29,554 nucleotides of DNA from JBFLYZ01 sp040756415 (GTDB taxonomy: Bacteria > Bacteroidota > Bacteroidia > JADZBD01). The notes under the pieces are model-generated. The model worked only from the letters and a program-made list of their open reading frames with translations. It ran no database searches and was not told the DNA's origin. Position 1 is the stretch's first letter; every line of letters starts with the position of its first letter. Below, one piece after another: positions 15,439-23,166 of this stretch. The translations under genes and the position numbers were made by a program. The stretch spans positions 1 through 29,554 of the forward strand of contig JBFLYZ010000047.1 of assembly GCA_040756415.1 (NCBI GenBank). Direction: 5' to 3'.

Positions 15439-16473
15439 TCAGAACCTGAATTCCTTCACCGTATCCACAAAGCACCTCACCTTATCCTTCTCGATATCGG
15501 GATAAAGCCCATGCCCCAGGTTGGCGATGTGATGCAGCGGGCCGAAGGCCCGAAGCATCTTCTCGGTTTCTTTTTTGATCGTTTTGAGATCGGAATAAAG
15601 CAGGCATGGATCAGCATTTCCCTGCAGGGCCTTGTTCCACCCGATCAGCTCGCGCGATTCGGATATGTCCATGGTCCAGTCGAGCCCGATCACGCAGCAA
15701 CTGGTCTGCCCCAGGGCCGCGCGCGCGAAATAAGCGTCTTTGGCGAATACAGTTACGGGCACCTGCTTCGACAGGGCATCGCATATCCGGGCTATATAGG
15801 GCAGAGCAAAGGTGCTGTACATTTCTGGCGAAAGCACGCCCGCCCAGCTATCAAAGAGCTGTACCAGGTCAGCGCCCGCTTTGACCTGGGCATGCAGGTA
15901 AGCGATCGTGCTCCGGGTGATCTTTTCGAGCAAGGCATGCGAAAGCGCGGGTTCGGTATAGAGCATGCGCTTGGCGCGCGAAAAGGTCTTGCTGCCGCTG
16001 CCTTCGGTCATATAGGCAAAAATGGTCCAGGGCGCCCCGGCAAAACCGATCAGCGGCACACGGCCGTCCAGCTCCCTCTTGGCAAGCCGGATCGCATCCA
16101 TGACATAGGCCAGGTCGCCTTCCTCCGCTATCTTCAGCCTGTCGGCATCGGCCTGCGAGCGAACCGTATTCTCGAACCAGGGCCCTTTCGCTTCTATCAT
16201 TTTATAAGGCAGGCCCATGGCCTCGGGTATTACCAGTATATCGGAAAAGATAATGGCAGCGTCAACGCCCAGCAGGTCTACCGGCTGAACGGTCACCTCA
16301 GCGGCCAGCTCAGGGTCCTTCACGAACGAGATAAAATCACCGGCCCGTTCACGCACCTTCCTGTATTCGGGCAACACCCTTCCGGCCTGGCGCATGAGCC
16401 ATACCGGTGTGCGCTCGGTCTTCTCGCACCGGGCGGCACGCAGCAAAAGGTCGTTCTTTAACGCAGCGCCCAC
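15439..16473 (-). CDS. hemE: Uroporphyrinogen decarboxylase
   Basis: A 344-aa cytosolic enzyme of heme synthesis that removes four carboxyl groups from uroporphyrinogen III to give coproporphyrinogen III. Signatures are PVWLMRQAGR (23-32), the IIFSDIL segment with Asp78, and GFAGAPWTIFAYM. Length and alignment to the family are normal. The start is a GTG at 16473, 2 nt after the TGA of the DUF4421-like gene, so translational coupling is likely. No other heme gene is in the window, but the upstream aconitase and the downstream LutA-like protein also bind iron-sulfur clusters. Confidence 0.96.
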   Translation of the reverse strand: MGAALKNDLLLRAARCEKTERTPVWLMRQAGRVLPEYRKVRERAGDFISFVKDPELAAEVTVQPVDLLGVDAAIIFSDILVIPEAMGLPYKMIEAKGPWFENTVRSQADADRLKIAEEGDLAYVMDAIRLAKRELDGRVPLIGFAGAPWTIFAYMTEGSGSKTFSRAKRMLYTEPALSHALLEKITRSTIAYLHAQVKAGADLVQLFDSWAGVLSPEMYSTFALPYIARICDALSKQVPVTVFAKDAYFARAALGQTSCCVIGLDWTMDISESRELIGWNKALQGNADPCLLYSDLKTIKKETEKMLRAFGPLHHIANLGHGLYPDIEKDKVRCFVDTVKEFRF

Positions 16474-16475
16474 AA

Positions 16476-17573
16476 TCAGAAATATTTTTTATAGATCTCC
16501 GTATCCTTGAACTTCTGGTACGGCCTGGGCGTTTTGAACCGGAAACGGTAGCCAAAAGTGAACTCGCCTGAAATGAACTGCTGGTCGATCTTGATCTTAT
16601 CCGTGTAGAAATAGTTATAATCAATGACGTTAGCGATGCGGATAAAGAAATTGCGGTTATTGAAGCCCAGTGATGCCCTCCAGTCACCGGCCAGCGAAGG
16701 CTGCCAGATCGATAGCGACCCATCGCCCGAAAAAGTGGTGTACTGGCGGTGCTGCATCTCCAGCCCCAGGCTGAGCAGGAAATTGAAGTAAAAGCGTTTC
16801 CACAATACCAGGTTGGCCGAATAACCGCAGCCCCCGCTCATCCCGAACACCTTCATCTTGTTCATGTCGTTCCACACGCTGCCGTAAAAATGCTGGATCG
16901 GCCTGGGGATGATGGAGCTGTCGGCTGTCATGTTATACCCGTACACGTTCCCCACCAGCAAAAAGGTGCCGGCCGTTTTCAACTGCCTGGCGGTATTGGC
17001 ATAAGCAGAGCTAAGCGAGAACCGCTTTTTGTTGAACATGTAGAACACCTTTGTTTTAAGGGTAAATATCTTCATCGAAGGGTTCTGGTAATAGCGGGTC
17101 GAATCCGAATAGGCCGAATCGTACACCGGTGAGTGGATATCGTAAAACCCTTTATACCGCTTGATGCTGTTCTCTATCCTGAAACCCCGTGTATTGAAAT
17201 TCAGGGAATAGGAATAGTAGGTGCTCTTCCCCACCTTGGACTCGGGCTGGGCGGAAACGGTCTTATAACTGAACCCAAACCCGATGATGTCGTAATCTAC
17301 GCTGATGCCCGAAGCATTGTTGGCATCCGCAAAATAATTGATAAGCGAATGCTTTCCAGGGAAGGTATCCGGGGTCACCATCTGGTTGATCTTGATATCA
17401 TAATGGCGGCTCGACTGGTAAAGGGCGATCACCAGGCGTTCGGGATATTTGCGGATGTAATTGGTGTCATAATTATAGGTCTTTACCGGCTTAAGGGAAT
17501 CCCCGGGAGCGATCGCCTTTCCCGCCACGGGCAGGAAAAAAGCCGCAATAAGAAAAATCCTGAAATATCCCAT
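16476..17573 (-). CDS. DUF4421-like exported protein
   Basis: A 365-aa protein with a signal peptide (MGYFRIFLIAAFFLPVAGKA) at the ATG chosen at 17573. A longer reading would add 34 residues of Arg-rich non-leader sequence that extends upstream into the end of the aconitase gene. The mature start YNYDTNYIRKYPERLVIALYQSS resembles the opening of DUF4421 proteins, and the rest is beta-rich with many Tyr, Phe and Asn residues ending in FRFKTPRPYQKF, consistent with an outer-membrane barrel. It is 35 nt downstream of the aconitase gene and 2 nt upstream of hemE. Role unknown; the family name is from memory of sequence style, so moderate confidence. Confidence 0.78.
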   Translation of the reverse strand: MGYFRIFLIAAFFLPVAGKAIAPGDSLKPVKTYNYDTNYIRKYPERLVIALYQSSRHYDIKINQMVTPDTFPGKHSLINYFADANNASGISVDYDIIGFGFSYKTVSAQPESKVGKSTYYSYSLNFNTRGFRIENSIKRYKGFYDIHSPVYDSAYSDSTRYYQNPSMKIFTLKTKVFYMFNKKRFSLSSAYANTARQLKTAGTFLLVGNVYGYNMTADSSIIPRPIQHFYGSVWNDMNKMKVFGMSGGCGYSANLVLWKRFYFNFLLSLGLEMQHRQYTTFSGDGSLSIWQPSLAGDWRASLGFNNRNFFIRIANVIDYNYFYTDKIKIDQQFISGEFTFGYRFRFKTPRPYQKFKDTEIYKKYF

Positions 17574-17608
17574 TTCTCCGAAATTGACAAAACCGGTCTT
17601 CCGGGCCC

Positions 17609-19888
17609 TTACAACTGATTGCCGGCCGGCAGGTTCGCGCGTATGATGTTGAGCGCGCCTCCCGCTTTGAACCATTCGATCTGCTGGGCATTATACGAAT
17701 GGTTGGCCTTAATGATCTCATGATCGCCCGTCTTGTGGTGCAGCACCAGGTTGAGGTGTTTGCCTGGCGTGAACCCGGTCAGGCCGATCACATCGATGGT
17801 ATCATCTTCCTGTATCTTGTCGTAATCGTTCTTGTCGGCAAAGGTCAGCGCCAGCATGCCCTGCTTCTTCAGGTTGGTCTCATGGATACGGGCAAATGAC
17901 TTCACCAGCACCACGCGCACGCCCAGGTGACGGGGCTCCATGGCCGCGTGCTCGCGCGAAGAGCCCTCGCCATAGTTCTCATCGCCCACCACGATCGAGC
18001 CGATTCCGGCAGCCTTATACGCGCGCTGCACCTTCGGCACGCTGTCGTACTCACCCGTGAGCTGGTTCTTCACGCTGTCGGCCTTGTCATTGAAGGCATT
18101 GATGGCCCCGATCAGCATATTATTGGAAATATTATCGAGGTGGCCGCGGTATTTCAGCCAGGGGCCCGCCATGGAAATATGGTCGGTAGTGCATTTTCCC
18201 TTGGCCTTGATGAGCAGCCTCAGCCCGATCAGGTCCGTGCCTTCCCAGGCCGGGAAAGGATCCAGCAACTGAAGGCGTTCGGAGCTGGGCTTGACCTGAA
18301 CCTGAACAAAAGTGCCGTCCTGCGCAGGTTCCTGGTATCCCGCATCCTTCACGTCAAAACCTTTCCTGGGCAGTTCATCGCCCGAGGGAGGGTCGAGTTT
18401 TACCTTTTTACCTTCCTCATTCACCAGCTCGTCCGTTATCGGGTTAAAGGTGAGATCGCCCGCTATGGCCAGCGCGGTCACCAGCTCGGGCGAGGCCACG
18501 AAAGCCATGGTGTTGGGATTTCCGTCCGCGCGCTTGGCAAAATTGCGGTTGAAAGAGTGAACGATGGTGTTCTTTTCCTTTTTCTCGGCCCCCACCCTGT
18601 CCCACATACCTATGCAGGGCCCGCATGCGTTGGCAAATACCGTAGCTCCTATCTTATTGAACAGATCGATAAAGCCATCGCGCTCGATGGTATAGCGCAC
18701 CTGTTCCGATCCGGGAGTAATGGTAAACTGCGATTTCGGTTTTAATTTTTTATCTACCGCCTGCCTGGCCAGCGATGCCGCGCGCGAAATATCCTCATAA
18801 GAGGAGTTGGTGCAGGAACCGATCAGGCCAACCTGTATGTTGGTGGGCCAGCCGTTCTTGGCGGCCTCTTCTTTCATCTTTGAGATGGGCGTTGCCAGGT
18901 CGGGAGTAAAGGGGCCGTTCAGGTGCGGCTCCAACTCGCTCAGGTTGATCTCGATCACCTCATCGAAATAGGCTGAGGGATTGGCATACACTTCCGGATC
19001 GGCAGTAAGGTGTTCTTTGATCTTATTGGCCATCACCGCCACATCGGCCCGGCCGGTGGCTTTCAGGTAACGCTCCATGGACTCGTCATACCCGAAGGTA
19101 GAGGTAGTTGCACCGACCTCCGCGCCCATATTGCAAATGGTGCCCTTCCCGGTGCAGGAAAGCGACATGGCCCCTTCGCCAAAATATTCAAGTATTTTAT
19201 CCGTGCCCCCCTTAACGGTGAGTATGCCGGCTACTTTCAGGATCACATCCTTGGCCGAGGCCCATCCGTTCAGCTTGCCGGTGAGCCTGATCCCCACCAG
19301 CCTGGGCATTTTCAGCTCCCAGGGCAGGCCGGCCATCACATCGCAGGCATCGGCACCGCCTACACCAATGGCGATCATACCCAGCCCGCCAGCGTTCACG
19401 GTATGCGAATCGGTGCCGATCATCATCCCGCCCGGGAAAGCGTAATTCTCAAGCACTACCTGGTGAATGATGCCCGCACCCGGTTTCCAGAAGCCTATGC
19501 CGTACTTATTGGAGACCGAAGACAGGAAATTATATACTTCTTCATTGACCTTTACCGCCTGGGCCAGGTCTTTCTGTGAATTATCCTTGGCCACGATAAG
19601 GTGATCGCAATGAACGGTGCTGGGCACGGCCACCTTCTTTCTTCCGGCCTGCATGAACTGCAATAGGGCCATCTGGGCAGTGGCGTCCTGCATGGCCACC
19701 CGGTCGGGGCTGAAATCCACGTACGATTTTCCGCGCTCATATGGCTTCAGGGGCAGTTTATCCGCCAGGTGGGCGTAGAGTATCTTCTCCGTCAGGGTCA
19801 TAGGCCGTCCGGTGAGCTTGCGGGCCATCGCGATCTTGCCGGGCAGCTCCTCGTACACCTTCTTGATCATGTCAATGTCGAATGCCAT
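17609..19888 (-). CDS. acn: Aconitate hydratase, mitochondrial-type
   Basis: A 759-aa TCA-cycle enzyme isomerising citrate and isocitrate through cis-aconitate. The three cluster ligands are visible: Cys359 in GSCTNS and Cys422 and Cys425 in NACGPCIGMW, almost the same numbering as mitochondrial aconitase. Other marks are the VPSTVHCDHL segment, GTDSHTVNAGG (substrate/catalytic region) and the swivelling C-terminal domain with GSSREHAAMEPRHLGVRVVL. The length matches the mitochondrial-type family rather than the ~890-aa AcnA or ~860-aa AcnB types. It is the first gene of the minus-strand cluster and has a candidate promoter upstream. Confidence 0.97.
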   Translation of the reverse strand: MAFDIDMIKKVYEELPGKIAMARKLTGRPMTLTEKILYAHLADKLPLKPYERGKSYVDFSPDRVAMQDATAQMALLQFMQAGRKKVAVPSTVHCDHLIVAKDNSQKDLAQAVKVNEEVYNFLSSVSNKYGIGFWKPGAGIIHQVVLENYAFPGGMMIGTDSHTVNAGGLGMIAIGVGGADACDVMAGLPWELKMPRLVGIRLTGKLNGWASAKDVILKVAGILTVKGGTDKILEYFGEGAMSLSCTGKGTICNMGAEVGATTSTFGYDESMERYLKATGRADVAVMANKIKEHLTADPEVYANPSAYFDEVIEINLSELEPHLNGPFTPDLATPISKMKEEAAKNGWPTNIQVGLIGSCTNSSYEDISRAASLARQAVDKKLKPKSQFTITPGSEQVRYTIERDGFIDLFNKIGATVFANACGPCIGMWDRVGAEKKEKNTIVHSFNRNFAKRADGNPNTMAFVASPELVTALAIAGDLTFNPITDELVNEEGKKVKLDPPSGDELPRKGFDVKDAGYQEPAQDGTFVQVQVKPSSERLQLLDPFPAWEGTDLIGLRLLIKAKGKCTTDHISMAGPWLKYRGHLDNISNNMLIGAINAFNDKADSVKNQLTGEYDSVPKVQRAYKAAGIGSIVVGDENYGEGSSREHAAMEPRHLGVRVVLVKSFARIHETNLKKQGMLALTFADKNDYDKIQEDDTIDVIGLTGFTPGKHLNLVLHHKTGDHEIIKANHSYNAQQIEWFKAGGALNIIRANLPAGNQL

Positions 19889-19935
19889 TTCTTTCAGGGA
19901 TTTTTACAGGTTGGATTTTCTGTGTTTTCTCGTTA

Positions 19936-19943
19936 CGAAATTA
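19936..19943 (-). promoter_or_regulatory. Candidate -7 element of the aconitase cluster
   Basis: The minus strand reads TAATTTCG, one mismatch from TAnnTTTG, 47 nt before the aconitase ATG at 19888. No clear TTTG lies 17-23 nt upstream. Confidence 0.4.
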
Positions 19944-19986
19944 GTAAATTAATAAGTGGATGATCAGGCGGATGCCTGAAAATTTA

Positions 19987-20020
19987 TTTAGCCGGGCGCC
20001 AGCGCCCGTACAAGGCTAAA
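19987..20020. repeat. Nested inverted repeat upstream of the permease gene
   Basis: An outer pair TTTAGCC (19987-19993) and GGCTAAA (20014-20020) encloses an inner pair GGGCGC (19994-19999) and GCGCCC (20002-20007) with a 2-nt loop; the 6 nt GTACAA (20008-20013) bulge on one side. The combined 13-bp stem is GC-rich inside an AT-rich intergenic stretch and overlaps the permease -7 region at 20018-20020. Confidence 0.7.
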
Positions 20021-20025
20021 CTTTG
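20018..20025 (+). promoter_or_regulatory. Candidate -7 element of the permease gene
   Basis: AAACTTTG, one mismatch from TAnnTTTG, 13 nt before the ATG at 20039. The 17-23 nt upstream zone is occupied by the GC-rich inverted repeat and has no TTTG. Confidence 0.4.
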
Positions 20026-20038
20026 TAATTTTACAGAA

Positions 20039-21280
20039 ATGAACTCGATCGTAATTGAGAACATACGCATGGCTTTGCGCTCGATACGAAGCCAGATGTT
20101 ACGAACGGTTCTCACCATCCTCATCATCGCCATCGGCATCACTTCCCTTGTAGGAACCCTGTCGGCCATTGACGCGATGAAGAACTCCATCAACAGCAAT
20201 TTCACCAGCATGGGGGCAAACACCTTCACCATCCGCAACCGCGAGATGGGCGTGCGGCTGGGGCGGGGCGGCAAAAAACCCAAAAAATACAGGCAGATCA
20301 CCTATACCGAGGCCATGCGTTTTATCGAAGAGTATAAGTATCCCTCCATCGCATCGGTATCGACCATGGCCAGCATGACGGCCACGCTCAAATTCGGGTC
20401 GGAAAAGAGCAACCCGAACATACAGGTGATGGGCGGTGATGTCAATTACGTACAATCGTCCGGTTACGAGATAGAAAAAGGAAGGAACTTTTCCGAGCAG
20501 GAGGTGATCAACGGCTCGCACGTGGTGATCATTGGCAGGGATATCGTCAGCATCCTGTTCAAGAAAGGCGAAAAGCCGCTCGACCAGATCATTACTATAG
20601 GAAGCGGCAAGTACAAGGTGATCGGTGTGCTCAAAGAGAAGGGTAATTCCATGGGCTTTGGCGGTGATAAGATCTGCATGCTTCCGCTGACGAACGTGCG
20701 GCAGAATTTTCCACGGCCGAACATGTCGTTCACGCTGAGCGTGGTGGCCCGCAACCCCATCGAGATGGAAGTAGCCATTGGCGAAGCGCGCGGGCTCATG
20801 CGCAAGATCAGGCAGGTGCCGCTGGGAGAAGAAGACAACTTCGATATCATGAAGAGCGATAACCTGGCCAATATGGTGATCGAAATGATGAGCAATGCCA
20901 CCCTGGGAGCTACGGTGATCGGTATCATTACCCTGCTGGGAGCGGCCATCGGCCTGATGAACATCATGCTGGTATCGGTTACGGAGCGTACCCGCGAGAT
21001 CGGCATACGAAAAGCGCTGGGCGCTACACGGAGGCTGATACGCAACCAGTTCCTGGCCGAGGCGGTGGTGATCTGCCAGTTGGGCGGCCTGGCCGGCATA
21101 CTGCTGGGCGTGGCGGTGGGCATAGCGGTGTCGTTCTCCATGGGATCAGGGTTTTTTATCCCCTGGGCCTGGATAGGCCTTGGCATACTGATCTGCTTTA
21201 TCGTGGGATTGCTATCGGGCATTTACCCGGCTGCCAAGGCGGCACGGCTTGACCCTATCGAGGCTTTGCGTTTTGAGTGA
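20039..21280 (+). CDS. MacB/FtsX-type ABC transporter permease
   Basis: A 413-aa inner-membrane protein with the MacB topology: one membrane helix near residues 20-42 (MLRTVLTILIIAIGITSLVGTL), a large periplasmic MacB-type domain (about 45-285, with GGDVNYVQSSGYEIEKGRNF) and three C-terminal helices from about 295. The conserved TERTREIGIRKALGA coupling motif contacts an ATPase, and the tail ends in the usual AARLDPIEALRFE. MacB-type complexes act as mechanotransmitters or exporters with an ATPase and often a periplasmic adaptor; neither is in the window, so the ATPase must be elsewhere. A short membrane protein gene follows. Confidence 0.93.
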   Translation: MNSIVIENIRMALRSIRSQMLRTVLTILIIAIGITSLVGTLSAIDAMKNSINSNFTSMGANTFTIRNREMGVRLGRGGKKPKKYRQITYTEAMRFIEEYKYPSIASVSTMASMTATLKFGSEKSNPNIQVMGGDVNYVQSSGYEIEKGRNFSEQEVINGSHVVIIGRDIVSILFKKGEKPLDQIITIGSGKYKVIGVLKEKGNSMGFGGDKICMLPLTNVRQNFPRPNMSFTLSVVARNPIEMEVAIGEARGLMRKIRQVPLGEEDNFDIMKSDNLANMVIEMMSNATLGATVIGIITLLGAAIGLMNIMLVSVTERTREIGIRKALGATRRLIRNQFLAEAVVICQLGGLAGILLGVAVGIAVSFSMGSGFFIPWAWIGLGILICFIVGLLSGIYPAAKAARLDPIEALRFE

Positions 21281-21312
21281 TACGGGCCCCCCGGGGGCGC
21301 TTTCTCCCGGAC

Positions 21313-21320
21313 GGAGAAGG
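21313..21320 (+). promoter_or_regulatory. Purine-rich ribosome-binding site that decides a start
   Basis: GGAGAAGG, 7 nt before the ATG at 21328. SD-like sequences are uncommon in this phylum. Its position favours this ATG over the GTG at 21277 for the small membrane protein. Confidence 0.45.
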
Positions 21321-21327
21321 AAATGAA

Positions 21328-21684
21328 ATGATGGATAAGACCAATAGAAATATTCCCCTGCTTATCATCAACGCAACTGCGATCCTGTGCTTCTGCGTGT
21401 GGGAGTTTTATCTGTTCCTGTATTCCTTGCCGCTGCTGGCCGAGCTGCTGGTAGCACCGGCCCGGGTCGCCCTTCATTTATCATTGTATTGCCTCATCGT
21501 TGCAGCCGCCCTGGGGCTCATTAATTTCATATTTACCAGGTTCGTGGTCCGCTCTTACAGCGCGATGCGCCTGCTCAGGCTGTTCGCTGCAGAGCTGCTG
21601 CTTTGCCTGGCCTATACCGCTGTGCTTACCTGGTATTTTCACCAGCGATATGTGAATGAGGTAAAGCAACTGTGGGGAAATTGA
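21328..21684 (+). CDS. Small three-helix membrane protein
   Basis: A 118-aa hydrophobic protein with three predicted membrane segments: about IPLLIINATAILCFCVWEFY, HLSLYCLIVAAALGLINFIF and LFAAELLLCLAYTAVLTWYF. I chose the ATG at 21328 (a second ATG follows at 21331) because GGAGAAGG lies 7 nt upstream. An in-frame GTG overlapping the permease stop at 21277 would add 17 residues. It probably forms an operon with the permease (47-nt gap), so it could be an accessory subunit, but no family is recognised. Confidence 0.65.
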   Translation: MMDKTNRNIPLLIINATAILCFCVWEFYLFLYSLPLLAELLVAPARVALHLSLYCLIVAAALGLINFIFTRFVVRSYSAMRLLRLFAAELLLCLAYTAVLTWYFHQRYVNEVKQLWGN

Positions 21685-21711
21685 AGGGCAGTTTTTCTAT
21701 ACGCTCCACAG

Positions 21712-21802
21712 GCCGGGAAACTCCCGGCTGCAAATAACCGCCAGGGGGGGTGGCTATTTCTCCCGCGCTGCTCTTCAACGCCCGTAAAGGCGAAGGGCTT
21801 CG
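21712..21802. other. Cluster of three hairpins between convergent genes
   Basis: Three inverted repeats lie between the small membrane-protein gene and the ribosomal terminator: GCCGGGA/TCCCGGC (21712-21718/21722-21728, 3-nt loop); 21732-21742/21749-21759 (11 positions, one mismatch and one G.T, loop AGGGGG); and CGAAG/CTTCG (21791-21795/21798-21802). None has a T tract, so they are not standard terminators for the plus-strand genes, though they could protect or end that transcript. No coding sequence is apparent in 21685-21876. Confidence 0.45.
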
Positions 21803-21810
21803 ACATAAAC

Positions 21811-21838
21811 TAAAAAACCCCGCACTGCTGCGGGGTTT
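21811..21838 (-). terminator. Intrinsic terminator of the rpsF-rpsR-rplI operon
   Basis: A perfect 10-bp stem AAACCCCGCA (21815-21824) and TGCGGGGTTT (21829-21838) with a 4-nt loop. On the minus strand the stem runs into TTTTTTAG, giving the U tract, 39 nt after the rplI stop. In the plus direction GGGGTTTCC follows, so it could work weakly there too. Confidence 0.9.
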
Positions 21839-21876
21839 CCAGGCTGCCTGAAGGCAGATGTTATTCGCTTCTTGCT

Positions 21877-22323
21877 TTACTCGCCAACCACCTCGAAGTT
21901 CACGTTGGCAACTACTTCCTTATACAGCTTTACTTTAGCGGTATAGGTTCCAACGGTCTTGATGGCATCGTTGTTGAACGTGATATTCTTACGGTCGATC
22001 GAGTAGCCGAGCTTGCTGAGGGCCTCGGCAAGCTGGATCGCGTTTACCGATCCGAATATCTTGCCGCTCTCGCCCACTTTCGCGCCCACTTTCACCACCT
22101 GGTTGGCCAGCTTGTCGGCAGTGGCCTGCGCCTCTTTCTTGAGCTTCTCTTCCTTGTGCGCGCGCTGCTTGAGCGTTTCGGCCAGCTCTTTTTTCTTCGC
22201 ATCGTCAGCCATAATGGCCAGCCCGCGCGGGATCAGGAAATTGCGGGCGTAACCCGGTTTTACCTTTACGAGCTCATCCTTGTCGCCCAGGTGCTTTACG
22301 TCTTGTTTGAGTATTACTTCCAT
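21877..22323 (-). CDS. rplI: Large ribosomal subunit protein bL9
   Basis: A 148-aa protein of the 50S subunit. The N-terminal rRNA-binding domain begins MEVILKQDVKHLGDKDELVKVKPGYARNFLIPRG, diagnostic of bL9, followed by the long central helix (KQRAHKEEKLKKEAQATADKL) and the C-terminal globular domain (SVNAIQLAEALSKLGYSIDRKNI). It is the third gene of the operon, 15 nt after rpsR. Unlike its two operon mates it has a strong SD (GAGGAGGT) 5 nt before the ATG. Confidence 0.98.
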   Translation of the reverse strand: MEVILKQDVKHLGDKDELVKVKPGYARNFLIPRGLAIMADDAKKKELAETLKQRAHKEEKLKKEAQATADKLANQVVKVGAKVGESGKIFGSVNAIQLAEALSKLGYSIDRKNITFNNDAIKTVGTYTAKVKLYKEVVANVNFEVVGE

Positions 22324-22328
22324 GATAT

Positions 22329-22336
22329 ACCTCCTC
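22329..22336 (-). promoter_or_regulatory. Strong Shine-Dalgarno site of rplI
   Basis: The minus strand reads GAGGAGGT, 5 nt before the rplI ATG (22323). This is close to the ideal complement of the 16S 3' end. Neither rpsF nor rpsR has one; both have A-rich leaders. Strong SDs are rare in Bacteroidetes, whose anti-SD is reported to be sequestered on the ribosome. Confidence 0.85.
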
Positions 22337-22338
22337 GA

Positions 22339-22608
22339 TTATTTAAGCAAGTCGGCAACATACGGCATGAGAGCGATATGGCGCGCGCGCTTGACTGCTT
22401 GTGAAACCTTACGCTGATATTTCACCGAAGTTCCGGTGAGCCTGCGGGGCAGTATCTTGCCCTGCTCGTTAACGAACTTCAGGAGGAAATCAGGATCTTT
22501 ATAGTCGATGTATTTGATACCGGCCTTCTTGAAGCGGCAGTATTTCTTCTTCTTCACCTCAACGGTAGGCGGGTTCAGGTATCTTATTTCTGATGTGTTC
22601 TCAGCCAT
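22339..22608 (-). CDS. rpsR: Small ribosomal subunit protein bS18
   Basis: An 89-aa 30S protein that pairs with bS6 on the platform. The core YIDYKDPDFLLKFVNEQGKILPRRLTGTSVKYQRKVSQAVKRARHIALMPY is the family signature. It is the middle gene of the operon, 24 nt after rpsF. The leader before the ATG is an A-rich tract (AAAAAAGAAAAAA) with no SD. bS18 is also one of the proteins reported to help sequester the anti-SD in Bacteroidetes ribosomes. Confidence 0.98.
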   Translation of the reverse strand: MAENTSEIRYLNPPTVEVKKKKYCRFKKAGIKYIDYKDPDFLLKFVNEQGKILPRRLTGTSVKYQRKVSQAVKRARHIALMPYVADLLK

Positions 22609-22632
22609 TTTTTTCTTTTTTGTGATTTGACA

Positions 22633-23001
22633 TTAAGCCGTTGCCTTTTCTTTCTCGGGCTTGTTGGCGTTCTTCGCTTTGTTCCTGCGCTTCTCGGCAT
22701 AGGCCAGGGCGTACTTGTCGAGGGCAACGGTGAGGTAGCGCAGCAAACGCTCATCGCGCTTGTATTCCACCTCCAGCGTGCTTACGGCAGTGCCCGGGGC
22801 ATCGAACTGGATGAGATGATAGAACCCTGTGCTTTTCTTCTGGATAGGGTAAGCCAGTTTGCGCAAGCCCCAGTCCTCTTCGTGGACGATCTTGGCGCCT
22901 AAGTCGGCAAGTAGCTTTTTGTACTTGCTTACCGTCTCCTTTGCCTGTTCATCAGACAAAACGGGAGTCATAATGAAGACGGTTTCATAACTTTTCAGCA
23001 T
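22633..23001 (-). CDS. rpsF: Small ribosomal subunit protein bS6
   Basis: A 122-aa 30S protein and partner of bS18. Family marks are the N-terminal YETVFIMTPVLSDEQ, the WGLRKLAYPIQKKSTGFYHLIQFD segment and VEYKRDERLLRYLTVALDK. The C-terminus carries a lysine- and alanine-rich tail (KRRNKAKNANKPEKEKATA). It is the first gene of the operon. The leader is AU-rich without an SD, and a canonical promoter lies 54 nt upstream. Confidence 0.98.
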   Translation of the reverse strand: MLKSYETVFIMTPVLSDEQAKETVSKYKKLLADLGAKIVHEEDWGLRKLAYPIQKKSTGFYHLIQFDAPGTAVSTLEVEYKRDERLLRYLTVALDKYALAYAEKRRNKAKNANKPEKEKATA

Positions 23002-23033
23002 TGTTTTTATCTATTTTTTAGTTAATAATTTAT

Positions 23034-23051
23034 CCCCTTTTTCTTAAGGGG
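23034..23051 (-). other. Hairpin at the 5' end of the rpsF leader
   Basis: CCCCTT (23034-23039) and AAGGGG (23046-23051) form a 6-bp stem with a 6-nt loop. Given the promoter at 23055-23085, this would be the first structure in the transcript. I do not see the bulged CCG of the known S6:S18-binding rpsF leader motif, so a simple 5' stabilising hairpin is as likely as autoregulation. Confidence 0.45.
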
Positions 23052-23054
23052 CCA

Positions 23055-23085
23055 CGAAGATAATAAAAAGGAACAGAATGACAAA
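23055..23085 (-). promoter_or_regulatory. Promoter of the rpsF-rpsR-rplI operon
   Basis: On the minus strand TTTG (plus 23082-23085) is followed after 19 nt by TATCTTCG (23055-23062), one mismatch from TAnnTTTG. Spacing and order fit the Bacteroidetes consensus well. The expected start is near 23048-23050, giving a leader of about 48 nt. Confidence 0.65.
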
Positions 23086-23166
23086 AAATCCGAAAATGGG
23101 AAGTCTAAAAATACTTTTATTTAATTGCCTGTAAATGTGTAGCTTACGTCTTTAAAAGAACCTGTC

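Noticed and set aside
15421..16461. 346-aa plus-strand frame
   Set aside because: Antisense to hemE, which carries the full family signature.
22981..23052. Classical S6:S18-binding rpsF leader motif
   Set aside because: I looked for the bulged CCG in the leader and did not find it. Only a simple 6-bp hairpin is present.
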